Position numbers and translations under genes: made by a program. Positions 1 through 6,388 of a stretch of 23,330 bases of DNA are shown here, piece by piece. Origin of the DNA: a virus. Numbering within the stretch: position 1 is the stretch's first letter; each line of letters begins with the position of its first letter. Under the pieces are notes generated by a model. It saw nothing but the letters and a program-made list of their open reading frames with translations, searched no databases and was not told the DNA's origin. The stretch covers positions 1-23,330 of IMG/VR virus record IMGVR_UViG_3300048997_000107, one strand, 5' to 3'.

Positions 1-1662
1 CATTCGAAGGTACATGGGGGGACTGGCGATAGAACCGGTATTGCGGAGTCGTATCCTGACTTGAATGGACGCGGCGACGGGCACCGGAGAGAATGACGTC
101 CTGAAACTCGGCGAGGACCCTACTGGACGGTGGCCGATGGGGACGGCCACCGTCCAGAACTCTCGCGTCTCAACAAGAGTGAATGCGCCGCCGTTCACGG
201 ATACGTACACATCCAGTAGCGCGGCCGATCCGAAATCATCGTCCTCGTTTTCGATGCAATATTCGGCATTGATTCCGATGGAGATGCTGGCGGTTGTCAC
301 TGACCGCATTTGCATCGTGGCGAAGGTAAAGGTAAAGCTCCAGCCGGGATCGATCTGTATGCCCGCCTGGTAGCCGTCGACACCGGGGGTGGCGTACCGC
401 TTGGTGTGCACGTGCTGCATGGACTGGCGGGCATCCCTCATGATCCCCGAACCCAGCCACCGGGCCCCCAGGGACAAGCGGCCGTCGGCCTCCCATGCGG
501 AGATGACCTCCGGTGTTTCCCCGGTCATGCGGTGCGCTTCAAGGAAACGGGCCGAGAGATCCGTGTAGCGCTTTAAGGTCAAGTTGACCCCCGACGTCCC
601 CAGCGCCTGGGTGAGCACGATGGGGGTGCGCAGCAGGGCCGAGGCCCGACTGAGCGAGAACGCCGTCTCATCCAACGCCGGGTTCCCCGGCGTGCCGGTG
701 TCCGCGCGGGCGATCTTCCAGAGCACGGAATCCGCGTCGTAACCGACCAGCCGATGCGTCATCTGCCGGCCGGCCACGGCCAGGGAGCCCCCGGAGGTTC
801 CGTCGCCCCACGCCAAACGACCCAGGGTGATGGCGTCTCGGCCCACGTTGACAATCGGCGCGGTGTCGGCCAGGTCGCGCCGTAGCTGGAGAATCGTTTT
901 CGACGTCGCACCGGACTGGCCGTGCGCGAGCAGGCCGATGCTCACCCCGTCGCCGGCTGCCGAGGTGGGCGCCACGGTCACGGCCGCCCCGGCGTTGATC
1001 GCGCCCCCGCCGAATCCGGCCAACGAGCGGGCGCGTAGGTACCCGGCGGCATCGATGGTGACAACATCCTGGCCGCCAGGCTCCAGCGCGGTGAGCATGT
1101 TTCCCGCGTCGGTGGCGTGCGGCGCCAGCACCAGCCCCTTGTCCGCGGTCTGGCGGGTACGTACGTACAGCCGCCCCAGGGTGTCGGGGTCATGGGCCGC
1201 GTTCGTGCCGACGTGCACCGACCCTCGCGTCGCGTCGTTGGGGTCGTAGACCGTGACCCGGCCGAACGCGGCTTGCCCGTCGTAGGTGACCGACGCGGCC
1301 GGGTTCGTCAGGTCCGGGTGCCGGAACACCGCCGCCGCGGTGTCCACGGCTTGGGCCCCGGAGGTGTGCGGCCGGTAGGTGATGGGCGCGGGCAGGGTGT
1401 TTCCGATGACCGGTTCCCAGGACCCGTTTTGCGCGGTCGCGCGGAACAGGGTGCGGTAGGGGCTCGCGGCGGCCTGGAACATCACGTACCGGCCGGCCAG
1501 GGTGTCCGCTACCAGGGGCAGGGTGGCGTAGGTGGTGCCGTCGTCGTAAGCGCTGCGCGCCTCTACCGCCGCGTTGTCGGCGTTGTAGTCGGTGCGGCGG
1601 AACGAGTCGAGCCCGGAGGAGTATTGCCCTTGACCCATCCGGGGGGTGATCGTTTTCGTCAC
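1..1662 (-). CDS. Tail fibre / receptor-binding-type protein (partial, C-terminus off window)
   Basis: This reading frame stays open from a GTG at 1662 to the first base of the window (554 codons seen), so the gene is truncated by the window edge. The start overlaps the stop of the gpI-like gene by 4 bases (GTGA) and has a strong GGAGGAA ribosome site about 5 bases upstream, which fixes the start. The protein is long, rich in Ala, Gly, Thr and Asp, has no membrane segment and no enzyme motif I recognise, and its composition suggests a beta-rich trimeric fibre. Its place directly after wedge, gpJ and gpI genes is where P2-like and related phages carry fibre genes. The distal part (roughly positions 1-340) is visibly less GC-rich than the rest, which fits exchange of receptor-binding tips. 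The fibre role is inferred from position and composition, not from a recognised domain. Confidence 0.7.
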   Translation of the reverse strand, partial: MTKTITPRMGQGQYSSGLDSFRRTDYNADNAAVEARSAYDDGTTYATLPLVADTLAGRYVMFQAAASPYRTLFRATAQNGSWEPVIGNTLPAPITYRPHTSGAQAVDTAAAVFRHPDLTNPAASVTYDGQAAFGRVTVYDPNDATRGSVHVGTNAAHDPDTLGRLYVRTRQTADKGLVLAPHATDAGNMLTALEPGGQDVVTIDAAGYLRARSLAGFGGGAINAGAAVTVAPTSAAGDGVSIGLLAHGQSGATSKTILQLRRDLADTAPIVNVGRDAITLGRLAWGDGTSGGSLAVAGRQMTHRLVGYDADSVLWKIARADTGTPGNPALDETAFSLSRASALLRTPIVLTQALGTSGVNLTLKRYTDLSARFLEAHRMTGETPEVISAWEADGRLSLGARWLGSGIMRDARQSMQHVHTKRYATPGVDGYQAGIQIDPGWSFTFTFATMQMRSVTTASISIGINAEYCIENEDDDFGSAALLDVYVSVNGGAFTLVETREFWTVAVPIGHRPVGSSPSFRTSFSPVPVAASIQVRIRLRNTGSIASPPMYLRM

Positions 1663-2885
1663 GAGTTCCTCCGTAGGTAAGCGGCGTCGGTATCGAAGAA
1701 TTCTGCCGCGCCCATGCCGAGCCCGCGAACAAAGAAAACGATCTTGTTGCAGGTGGCGGGCGCGGTGAATGTTCCCCCGGCTCGAGTCCAAGCATCCGCC
1801 GGCAAGATGCCCTGCCCGAGGGTTTGGGCTGACAGAAACGTGGCGCCGTTGTAGTAGTTGCCCACCACCTCGAACACGCGCGCCAGGTCCGGGCGCACGG
1901 ACAGTGAGAATCCGTAGTCACCGGGCGTCACGGGGGTACTTACGGAGCCGTCGTGCTGGAGCAGTGCGGCGCCGGCCGCGGTGGCGGCGACCCGGCACAT
2001 CGCCACCCCGTCTATTCCGCCGAGTACCCGGCCGATCGTGGTGTTCGCCCCCGCGGACCAGTGTGTGGTGTCCGTCTCGAACGACGGATTGAGCAGAAGG
2101 TTGCCCGGAACAGGGGAGTAGGCGACGCCGATCTGCTCCATTTCGTCCCAGGTGGCGGCTTCGAGATGGTCCCAGGTGGGGTAGAAGGCCTCGATCTGAT
2201 CCCACGTCGACCCGTAGTAGGCGACGTAGAGGACCACGCCAGCCGGTTTCACCCCCTTGCGGAGGATGGCGCCCAACACCGCGTCCGGGTCCGGGGTCTC
2301 CGAGGTGCGGGTCATCACGGTCACGTCCCAGATGCCACCGCTGGACACCCCACCCCCGGGCAGGCCGATGGTGTGCGGCATAACCTTGGCGTACCGGGTG
2401 CCGGTGAGTGCCGTTTTGGCGGCGTCGGCAATGGCCTGGCGGGTGCCGGCGCGCCACCCGGAGGTGGCGTACCGGATGGTGTCACGCCGCTCGAGCTCCG
2501 TGGCGGCCGGATCGAGGCGGGCGCCGACCAGTTGGGCAAGCCATGGCAGCCAGGCGGTGTCAGCCTGGTCGGGGTCGGCGAGCGCGGAGGGACGGGTCTG
2601 TCGGGACGCTCGCCAGTTGTCCAGTTCCTGCCCGTCAAGAGCCCACGGTTCCGGGGTCACCGGACCCACCGGGTTGTCTCCGGCGATACGGGTAATGGTG
2701 TCATCGATGACACCCGCCTGGTTCATGGCGGCCGCCAGGTAGCGCTTGAATGCCCACTGCAGGTTCCGGGCGTCCAGGGTGCGGTATACCTCGGGCAATC
2801 GACTGTAGAGCCGGTCTATCAGCACCGTCATGAACGGCACCTGGCCGTCGCCGGTGACCGGTTCGGAGGCGAGCGGGGTAGTCAT
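1659..2885 (-). CDS. Baseplate/tail protein gpI-like with C-terminal carbohydrate-binding-like domain
   Basis: A 408-residue protein starting at an ATG immediately after the gpJ stop codon. Residues about 20-225 match the P2 gpI type: an N-terminal segment with RLPEVYR, then WLPWLAQLVG and a Trp/Arg motif near GWRAGTRQAI. The protein is about twice the usual gpI length. After three short TWD-type repeats (residues 227-252) comes a segment beginning near residue 262 with NLLLNPSFE and a THW motif. That opening is characteristic of family 4/9-like carbohydrate-binding modules, which are jelly rolls. gpI normally helps attach fibres to the baseplate; the extra module could bind cell-wall glycans during adsorption. 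Both the neighbours (gpJ upstream, fibre downstream) and the N-terminus support the gpI call; the sugar-binding role is inferred. Confidence 0.82.
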   Translation of the reverse strand: MTTPLASEPVTGDGQVPFMTVLIDRLYSRLPEVYRTLDARNLQWAFKRYLAAAMNQAGVIDDTITRIAGDNPVGPVTPEPWALDGQELDNWRASRQTRPSALADPDQADTAWLPWLAQLVGARLDPAATELERRDTIRYATSGWRAGTRQAIADAAKTALTGTRYAKVMPHTIGLPGGGVSSGGIWDVTVMTRTSETPDPDAVLGAILRKGVKPAGVVLYVAYYGSTWDQIEAFYPTWDHLEAATWDEMEQIGVAYSPVPGNLLLNPSFETDTTHWSAGANTTIGRVLGGIDGVAMCRVAATAAGAALLQHDGSVSTPVTPGDYGFSLSVRPDLARVFEVVGNYYNGATFLSAQTLGQGILPADAWTRAGGTFTAPATCNKIVFFVRGLGMGAAEFFDTDAAYLRRNS

Positions 2886-4040
2886 CTAGGCCGCTGTCGC
2901 CGTGACGGTGCCCGCTTTGGGCAAGACGGCCGGGCCGCTGATGGTGTAGTCGCCCGCCACCCCGTTGATCGTTACGTCAATCACGTAATCAACACCGTCC
3001 ACCCGGTCGGACAGGGAGATGATCTCGTTGCGGCGAATCTTGCCGCCCCACGTCCAGGTGAGCGGGTCCACGTACGACACCAGTGCGTCGTGCACGGCGG
3101 CCAGGGTCGTGGTCGAATCGAACCCGGCCAGAAGATGGACTTGGGCGGTCAACGGCACCGTCACCAGGGTCACATCCACGACATGGACGTCGAGCACAGC
3201 GACCGCCCGGTTTTCCATGTCGGTACGGATCTCGTCTTTCGCCTCCGTGGACAGTGCGGCGCCATTCTCCCCGAGCACGGCGACCGTCATATGGCCCGGA
3301 TTGTCACCCGGGCTCGGGCCGACCGTGGGGTCGTACAGGTCGATCCCTACCGCGCGGGCCACCTCCGCACGCTCCAGCGCGGCCGCCTCGAAATGCCGGG
3401 GCACAACCAGCGCGTCGGAGAGCCGGGACAACCGCTCGACCCCGCGGTCGCGCCACTCGTTGTCGGTTTCCGGGTCCCGGCCATCGGCTACCGCGGTAGC
3501 CAGCTCCACGGTTTCGATGAACGGCACCGGGTCGGCCATGACCATGCGGGCACCGATCGGCATCCCGTTGGCGGCTGCGGTGAACGTGTCTCCGATGATC
3601 GACACGTCGCCGGTGTCCTCGCCTGCCGGGATCACCAGGCCGGGCGGTTCCACAAGAAACGTGGTCGACGTCCCGTTCTCCAGGGGCAGGTAGATGCGGG
3701 TGCCGGCGGGAATGGTGTAGCCGTTGGTGTCACCCAGGATGAAAGTTGCCGACCCAATGGGCGCGGCCCCGTAGTCCCGGTCGACCCCTGCCAACAGAAG
3801 CAGTGCCTGCACTACCGCGCCCGGTAGCCGGTTTACCGCCACGATGGCCTCGGCCATCTCCAGTGCCAGCGACTCCAGAATCAGAACTTCGGTGTTGCCT
3901 TCACGGGGGATCCAGCCGGGCAGATTGAGCTGCAGCGCGGCGATCGCGGCCTCGACGATGGCCTGATCGGACAGATCGAACGGTCGAAGATCCACATAGG
4001 CGGTGAGGTCCGGAGACGGGGCGATGTTGGGGCTGGTCAC
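2886..4040 (-). CDS. Baseplate J-like protein
   Basis: A 384-residue protein of the gpJ / T4 gp6-like family, which forms the wedge ring of contractile baseplates. Diagnostic features are the N-terminal helical region ending in LLLLAGVDRDYGAAPIG (about residues 78-95), a beta region with TIPAGTRIYLP, the segment DPETDNEWRDRG (about 190-200) typical of gpJ proteins, and a C-terminal region predicted to be mixed alpha/beta. It starts at a GTG that overlaps the stop of the gp25-like wedge gene by 4 bases and ends directly before the gpI start. Wedge, J and I in this order are the standard baseplate module of P2-type and many actinobacterial contractile tails. Length is normal for the family and nothing appears broken. 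Confidence 0.93.
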   Translation of the reverse strand: MTSPNIAPSPDLTAYVDLRPFDLSDQAIVEAAIAALQLNLPGWIPREGNTEVLILESLALEMAEAIVAVNRLPGAVVQALLLLAGVDRDYGAAPIGSATFILGDTNGYTIPAGTRIYLPLENGTSTTFLVEPPGLVIPAGEDTGDVSIIGDTFTAAANGMPIGARMVMADPVPFIETVELATAVADGRDPETDNEWRDRGVERLSRLSDALVVPRHFEAAALERAEVARAVGIDLYDPTVGPSPGDNPGHMTVAVLGENGAALSTEAKDEIRTDMENRAVAVLDVHVVDVTLVTVPLTAQVHLLAGFDSTTTLAAVHDALVSYVDPLTWTWGGKIRRNEIISLSDRVDGVDYVIDVTINGVAGDYTISGPAVLPKAGTVTATAA

Positions 4041-4363
4041 GCGCGCGGGGCCTCTCGGGTGTCATCGGGCCGCTGCCATGAGATCGACACTTCCTCCGCG
4101 TCGGCCGCGGTGAGCCTGGCAGAGACCGCTTGAATCCGCACGTCCGGCCCGAAATCCAGACAGTGGCGCTGCAAGGAGCTGACTAGGAACCGGGCGAACA
4201 CCGGGTCCGCCACGCCGAACGTGGGCACCGTGACCCGCTCCCCGGGGCGGGTCAGAGTGGCGATGGCCAGGTGTTCCTCGACGTCTTGGTCGCTGTCCTG
4301 GTCGACTGTGGCCAGTGACCCGGTGGGGTCCAGGCGGAACGGGAAACTGATCAGTCGCGGCAC
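4037..4363 (-). CDS. gp25/gpW-like baseplate wedge protein
   Basis: A 108-residue protein with the signature of the gp25-like lysozyme-related wedge family. SFPFRLDPTGS opens the protein, followed by an acidic DQDSDQDVEEHLAI helix, LTRPGERV, and the FGVADPVF motif near residue 50. In contractile tails this protein sits in the inner baseplate and is thought to help start sheath polymerisation. The start is a GTG preceded by GAGG about 8 bases upstream. The gene is separated from the preceding minus-strand gene (ending at 5212) by the plus-strand cassette, so its transcription probably relies on read-through across that cassette. It overlaps the gpJ start by 4 bases, so translation of the two is likely coupled. 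Confidence 0.92.
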   Translation of the reverse strand: MPRLISFPFRLDPTGSLATVDQDSDQDVEEHLAIATLTRPGERVTVPTFGVADPVFARFLVSSLQRHCLDFGPDVRIQAVSARLTAADAEEVSISWQRPDDTREAPRA

Positions 4364-4442
4364 CGGGTCATCCTCGCATCGTGGCTACGGTTCACCGGGG
4401 ACCGGCGCGCCTCGCTCCTGCTGCGTTGGGGTCACCGGGAAA

Positions 4443-4494
4443 CTTAACGAGTTAGAGTTTGACACTACGACAGGAAGGGTGTAGTGTTTTACAC
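4443..4494 (+). promoter_or_regulatory. Plus-strand promoter with overlapping inverted repeats (putative operator)
   Basis: A perfect -35 box TTGACA (4459-4464) is followed after exactly 17 bases by TAGTGT (4482-4487), which fits the actinobacterial -10 pattern TAnnnT. Transcription would start near 4494 and run into the three small plus-strand genes. Several dyads overlap it: ACACTAC (4462-4468) with GTAGTGT (4481-4487), GTGTA (4479-4483) with TACAC (4490-4494), and TAAC/GTTA just upstream (4445-4454). These are plausible binding sites for the DNA-binding-like proteins encoded by the same cassette. The boxes are seen; repression is inferred. Confidence 0.75.
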
Positions 4495-4524
4495 ATCGGG
4501 CGGACACGCCGCCCCTCACACCCT

Positions 4525-4531
4525 GAGGAGG
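4525..4531 (+). promoter_or_regulatory. Strong ribosome binding site of the plus-strand cassette
   Basis: GAGGAGG lies 7 bases before the ATG at 4539. It is one of the strongest ribosome sites in the window and settles both strand and start for the first cassette gene. Confidence 0.8.
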
Positions 4532-4538
4532 CCACCCG

Positions 4539-4793
4539 ATGGCCACCACCACCCTCCCTTCCCCCGCTACCCACTTCTGCACCACCAAGGGCTGGTTCGC
4601 CTACAGCGACCTCACCCCCGCGGTGCGGCGGGCGATCCTGTCCGCAGAGGATGGCGTCGGCTACCTCGCCAACTGGGTCAGTACTCAGACCGCGAAGAAG
4701 CTCGTTGCGATGGGCATCGTCGAGGACCGCGTTTGCGGCCTGCACCTGACCCACCACGGTCAGGTGCTGTGGTGCGAGATTGACGAGGCCTGA
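4539..4793 (+). CDS. Small protein, possible winged-helix DNA-binding protein (moron cassette gene 1)
   Basis: An 84-residue protein on the strand opposite to the surrounding tail genes. I do not recognise it by name. Its second half has the layout of a small winged helix: a helix beginning VSTQTAKKLV (about residues 47-56), the turn AMGIVED typical of the segment after a recognition helix, then LHLTHHGQVLW like the beta wing LT..G seen in MarR/PadR-type regulators. There are two cysteines in the body (C14 and C67) and one near the end (C79). A consensus-like promoter and a GAGGAGG ribosome site precede it. Its stop overlaps the next start by one base (TGATG), so the two are co-translated. 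A regulatory role is inferred from fold-like features and from being encoded beside a ribbon-helix-helix-like protein. Confidence 0.75.
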   Translation: MATTTLPSPATHFCTTKGWFAYSDLTPAVRRAILSAEDGVGYLANWVSTQTAKKLVAMGIVEDRVCGLHLTHHGQVLWCEIDEA

Positions 4794-4996
4794 TGCCTCG
4801 CCCGCTACCGCCCGGCGGCCAGCGCCGCCGGGCGGTACCCCTGCGGCTCTCCCTCGAAGAGGAAGCCCCCGTGCAGGCGGTTGCCGACATCGAGCACGAC
4901 GGGAATCTCTCAGCCGCCATCCGGGCACTACTCGCGGAGGCGATTGCCGCGCGCACCATCCGGGCACTGCAAGGCATCAACGACCAGGAGAAATGA
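4793..4996 (+). CDS. Ribbon-helix-helix-like DNA-binding protein (moron cassette gene 2)
   Basis: A 67-residue protein with a basic N-terminus (PGGQRRR) followed by VPLRLSLEEEAPVQAVAD. This alternating strand and helix look like the ribbon-helix-helix (CopG/Arc/MetJ) fold. A second helix, LSAAIRALLAEAI, matches the usual SxAIRxLL pattern after the turn. Such proteins bind DNA as dimers through the beta ribbon and often repress their own promoter; the inverted repeats around 4445-4494 would suit this. It overlaps genes 1 and 3 (TGATG and ATGATG junctions), so all three form one tight operon. It could also be the antitoxin half of a toxin-antitoxin pair, but neither neighbour looks like a known toxin. 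Confidence 0.8.
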   Translation: MPRPLPPGGQRRRAVPLRLSLEEEAPVQAVADIEHDGNLSAAIRALLAEAIAARTIRALQGINDQEK

Positions 4997-5211
4997 TGAA
5001 CCAGCCAACCCGTCCCGGGGTTGAACACCGCACGGTGACCTGGCAACTTTCCTCCGGCATCGTATGGCGCCCGGGCCCGAACCGGCGGAACGAGTTCCGG
5101 CAAGACCGTGCGGCAATGTGGAAGTGCACGTGCGGCAAAACCGGCGCCGGTGCAACCCGTGATGAGGTTCGGCGTCGAGCTCGCCTTCATCGCGCAGGGG
5201 ACCTTGCGTAG
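4996..5211 (+). CDS. Small CxC-containing protein of unknown function (moron cassette gene 3)
   Basis: A 71-residue basic protein, not recognised. It has a C-terminal WKCTCG motif followed by a short Arg-rich helix (DEVRRRARLHRAG). The two cysteines plus the histidine could bind metal, but only two cysteines are present, so a classical zinc finger is not supported. The ATG at 4996 is preferred because AGGAG (4986-4990) lies 5 bases upstream; an in-frame ATG at 4993 is too close to it. The gene ends with TAG at 5211, directly abutting the stop of the convergent minus-strand gene at 5212, with no terminator between. Co-transcription with the two preceding DNA-binding-like genes is clear from the overlaps. 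Confidence 0.72.
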   Translation: MNQPTRPGVEHRTVTWQLSSGIVWRPGPNRRNEFRQDRAAMWKCTCGKTGAGATRDEVRRRARLHRAGDLA

Positions 5212-6234
5212 CTAGGCCGCCAGCGCCAACCAGGCTTTGCGCACCCCGGGCGTCCAGGTCCCGTCGGTGAAGTCGAACCCGGAGGGGAACGCGACACCGG
5301 CTTTCGTGACCACACTATTGAGCGCCACCGTGGGATTGAGCGCGGAGCTGTGCGGCACGGTCGGGGACGTCGCCACCTGGGGAGCCGAACTGTAGCCGGC
5401 GGCGAGCAGGCCGAGCGCGACGTAAGGAAAGCCAGCGAACATCGTGCCGCCGGCGAACGTGGCCTCGACATGCCCCAGCGTGCCAAGGGCGATGCCGTTG
5501 ATGGTGAACAGCACCATGGTCGCGGGCGTGGTGCCGACGTACACGGCGGCGTTGGCCGTACCCCCGACCCCGGCGACGGCCACCACGGCGCGGAGCTTCG
5601 AGAAGGCGAACACACGATTGGTGCGCAGTTTGTACAGGTACAGGGTACCGTTGGCGATCGTCTCGACCCCGGACATGGAATGCCGGGGCAGGGTGCTGAG
5701 CAGGTCGCCGTACAAGTCGATCTCGTTGTAGGTGTACGGCTCGCGGGCCTGCAGCCCGGTCAGCGCCGTGGTGTTGGTGGCGATATTCGCCGTGTTGGTG
5801 GCGATGGCCGTGCCGTTCGCGGAGATTGCCGATCCTTGGGCGGTGTTGACGCCCTCGATGGCAGTGGCCCGAGTCTCCAGCGCGCTGGTACGTCCGGTCA
5901 ACCCGGTGATCAAACCGCCTTGGCTGGTCACTGTGCCCGCCAGCGCGGTGAGGTCCGTGGCGTTGGCTTTCGCGTTCAGTGCGTCCAGCAGGCCGTCGAT
6001 ATCTCCGATGTCCGGGAACGCGGCGCCGATTTTCGCCAGGATGACCAGATCATCGCGACTGGTGCCCTTGGCACCCAGGATCACCCGGTCGCCGGCCGTG
6101 AGCCCTGGCACGCATGAGGGCACCGGACCCCACTTCGAGGTGCGCGCCAGGCCCACGGACTGCAGCTCGTAGCCGCCACTCGCCGCGTCCTGGCGTAGGA
6201 CGCGGCCGAGATGGAGGTAGCCGTAGTCACTCAT
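5212..6234 (-). CDS. Baseplate spike/fibre-like protein with possible N-terminal OB-fold
   Basis: A 340-residue protein. Residues 1-70 (GYLHLGRVL, then LTAGDRVILGAKG, then DLVILAKIG) look like a small five-strand OB-type barrel as in spike/gpV-like baseplate proteins, though this is by eye. Residues about 75-160 are low complexity with Ala, Thr, Asn and heptad-like spacing, including near-repeats such as AIATNTANIATNT, and suit a trimeric coiled coil. The C-terminal 175 residues are Gly/Ala/Val-rich and probably a beta-structured tip. The ATG at 6234 is chosen because it overlaps the preceding 53-residue gene; an upstream in-frame ATG at 6249 has no better ribosome site. It lies between the hub gene and the wedge gene, where a spike or short fibre is expected. 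The convergent cassette stops immediately at its end. Confidence 0.75.
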   Translation of the reverse strand: MSDYGYLHLGRVLRQDAASGGYELQSVGLARTSKWGPVPSCVPGLTAGDRVILGAKGTSRDDLVILAKIGAAFPDIGDIDGLLDALNAKANATDLTALAGTVTSQGGLITGLTGRTSALETRATAIEGVNTAQGSAISANGTAIATNTANIATNTTALTGLQAREPYTYNEIDLYGDLLSTLPRHSMSGVETIANGTLYLYKLRTNRVFAFSKLRAVVAVAGVGGTANAAVYVGTTPATMVLFTINGIALGTLGHVEATFAGGTMFAGFPYVALGLLAAGYSSAPQVATSPTVPHSSALNPTVALNSVVTKAGVAFPSGFDFTDGTWTPGVRKAWLALAA

Positions 6235-6388
6235 CGGTGTCCGTCTCATCCAGGGGAACTAGGGACACGTTCGTTTGCAAGCCCTCGAGCGCCAGGCCGG
6301 CTGCCGTCCGGCTGAATGCCTCAATCGCGCGGGTGGCTTGTTCGGGGTCACTCGTGCACACGGATACACTGATGCTGATTTCTTTCAC
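6227..6388 (-). CDS. Small overlapping gene between hub and spike-like genes, unknown function
   Basis: A 53-residue frame starting at a GTG that overlaps the hub stop codon by 4 bases (GTGA) and ending with TGA inside the start of the next gene, 8 bases past its ATG. The product begins KEISISVSVCTSD, has a central amphipathic helix (QATRAIEAFSRTAAGLALEG) and an acidic end (LDETDTDE). The overlap at both ends and the lack of any other coding frame between 6249 and 6385 argue that it is real. I do not recognise the family. Its place suggests a small baseplate component or assembly factor; this is inference only. Confidence 0.65.
   Translation of the reverse strand: MKEISISVSVCTSDPEQATRAIEAFSRTAAGLALEGLQTNVSLVPLDETDTDE

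Noticed and set aside
1190-1921. Minus-strand frame of 243 codons across the gpI/fibre junction
   Set aside because: It spans two real genes out of frame. The fibre frame from 1662 has a GGAGGAA site and 4-base overlap with gpI, and stays open to the window edge.
1953-3827. Long plus-strand open frame of 624 codons across gpI and gpJ genes
   Set aside because: It is a frame created by GC-rich third positions opposite two well-identified minus-strand genes; the product is low-complexity Arg/Gly/Val without domains and has no ribosome site.
4793-5211. Toxin-antitoxin pair
   Set aside because: The ribbon-helix-helix-like protein could be an antitoxin, but neither neighbour shows a RelE, PIN, MazF, Doc or similar toxin motif, and the order with a third overlapping gene does not match a simple pair.
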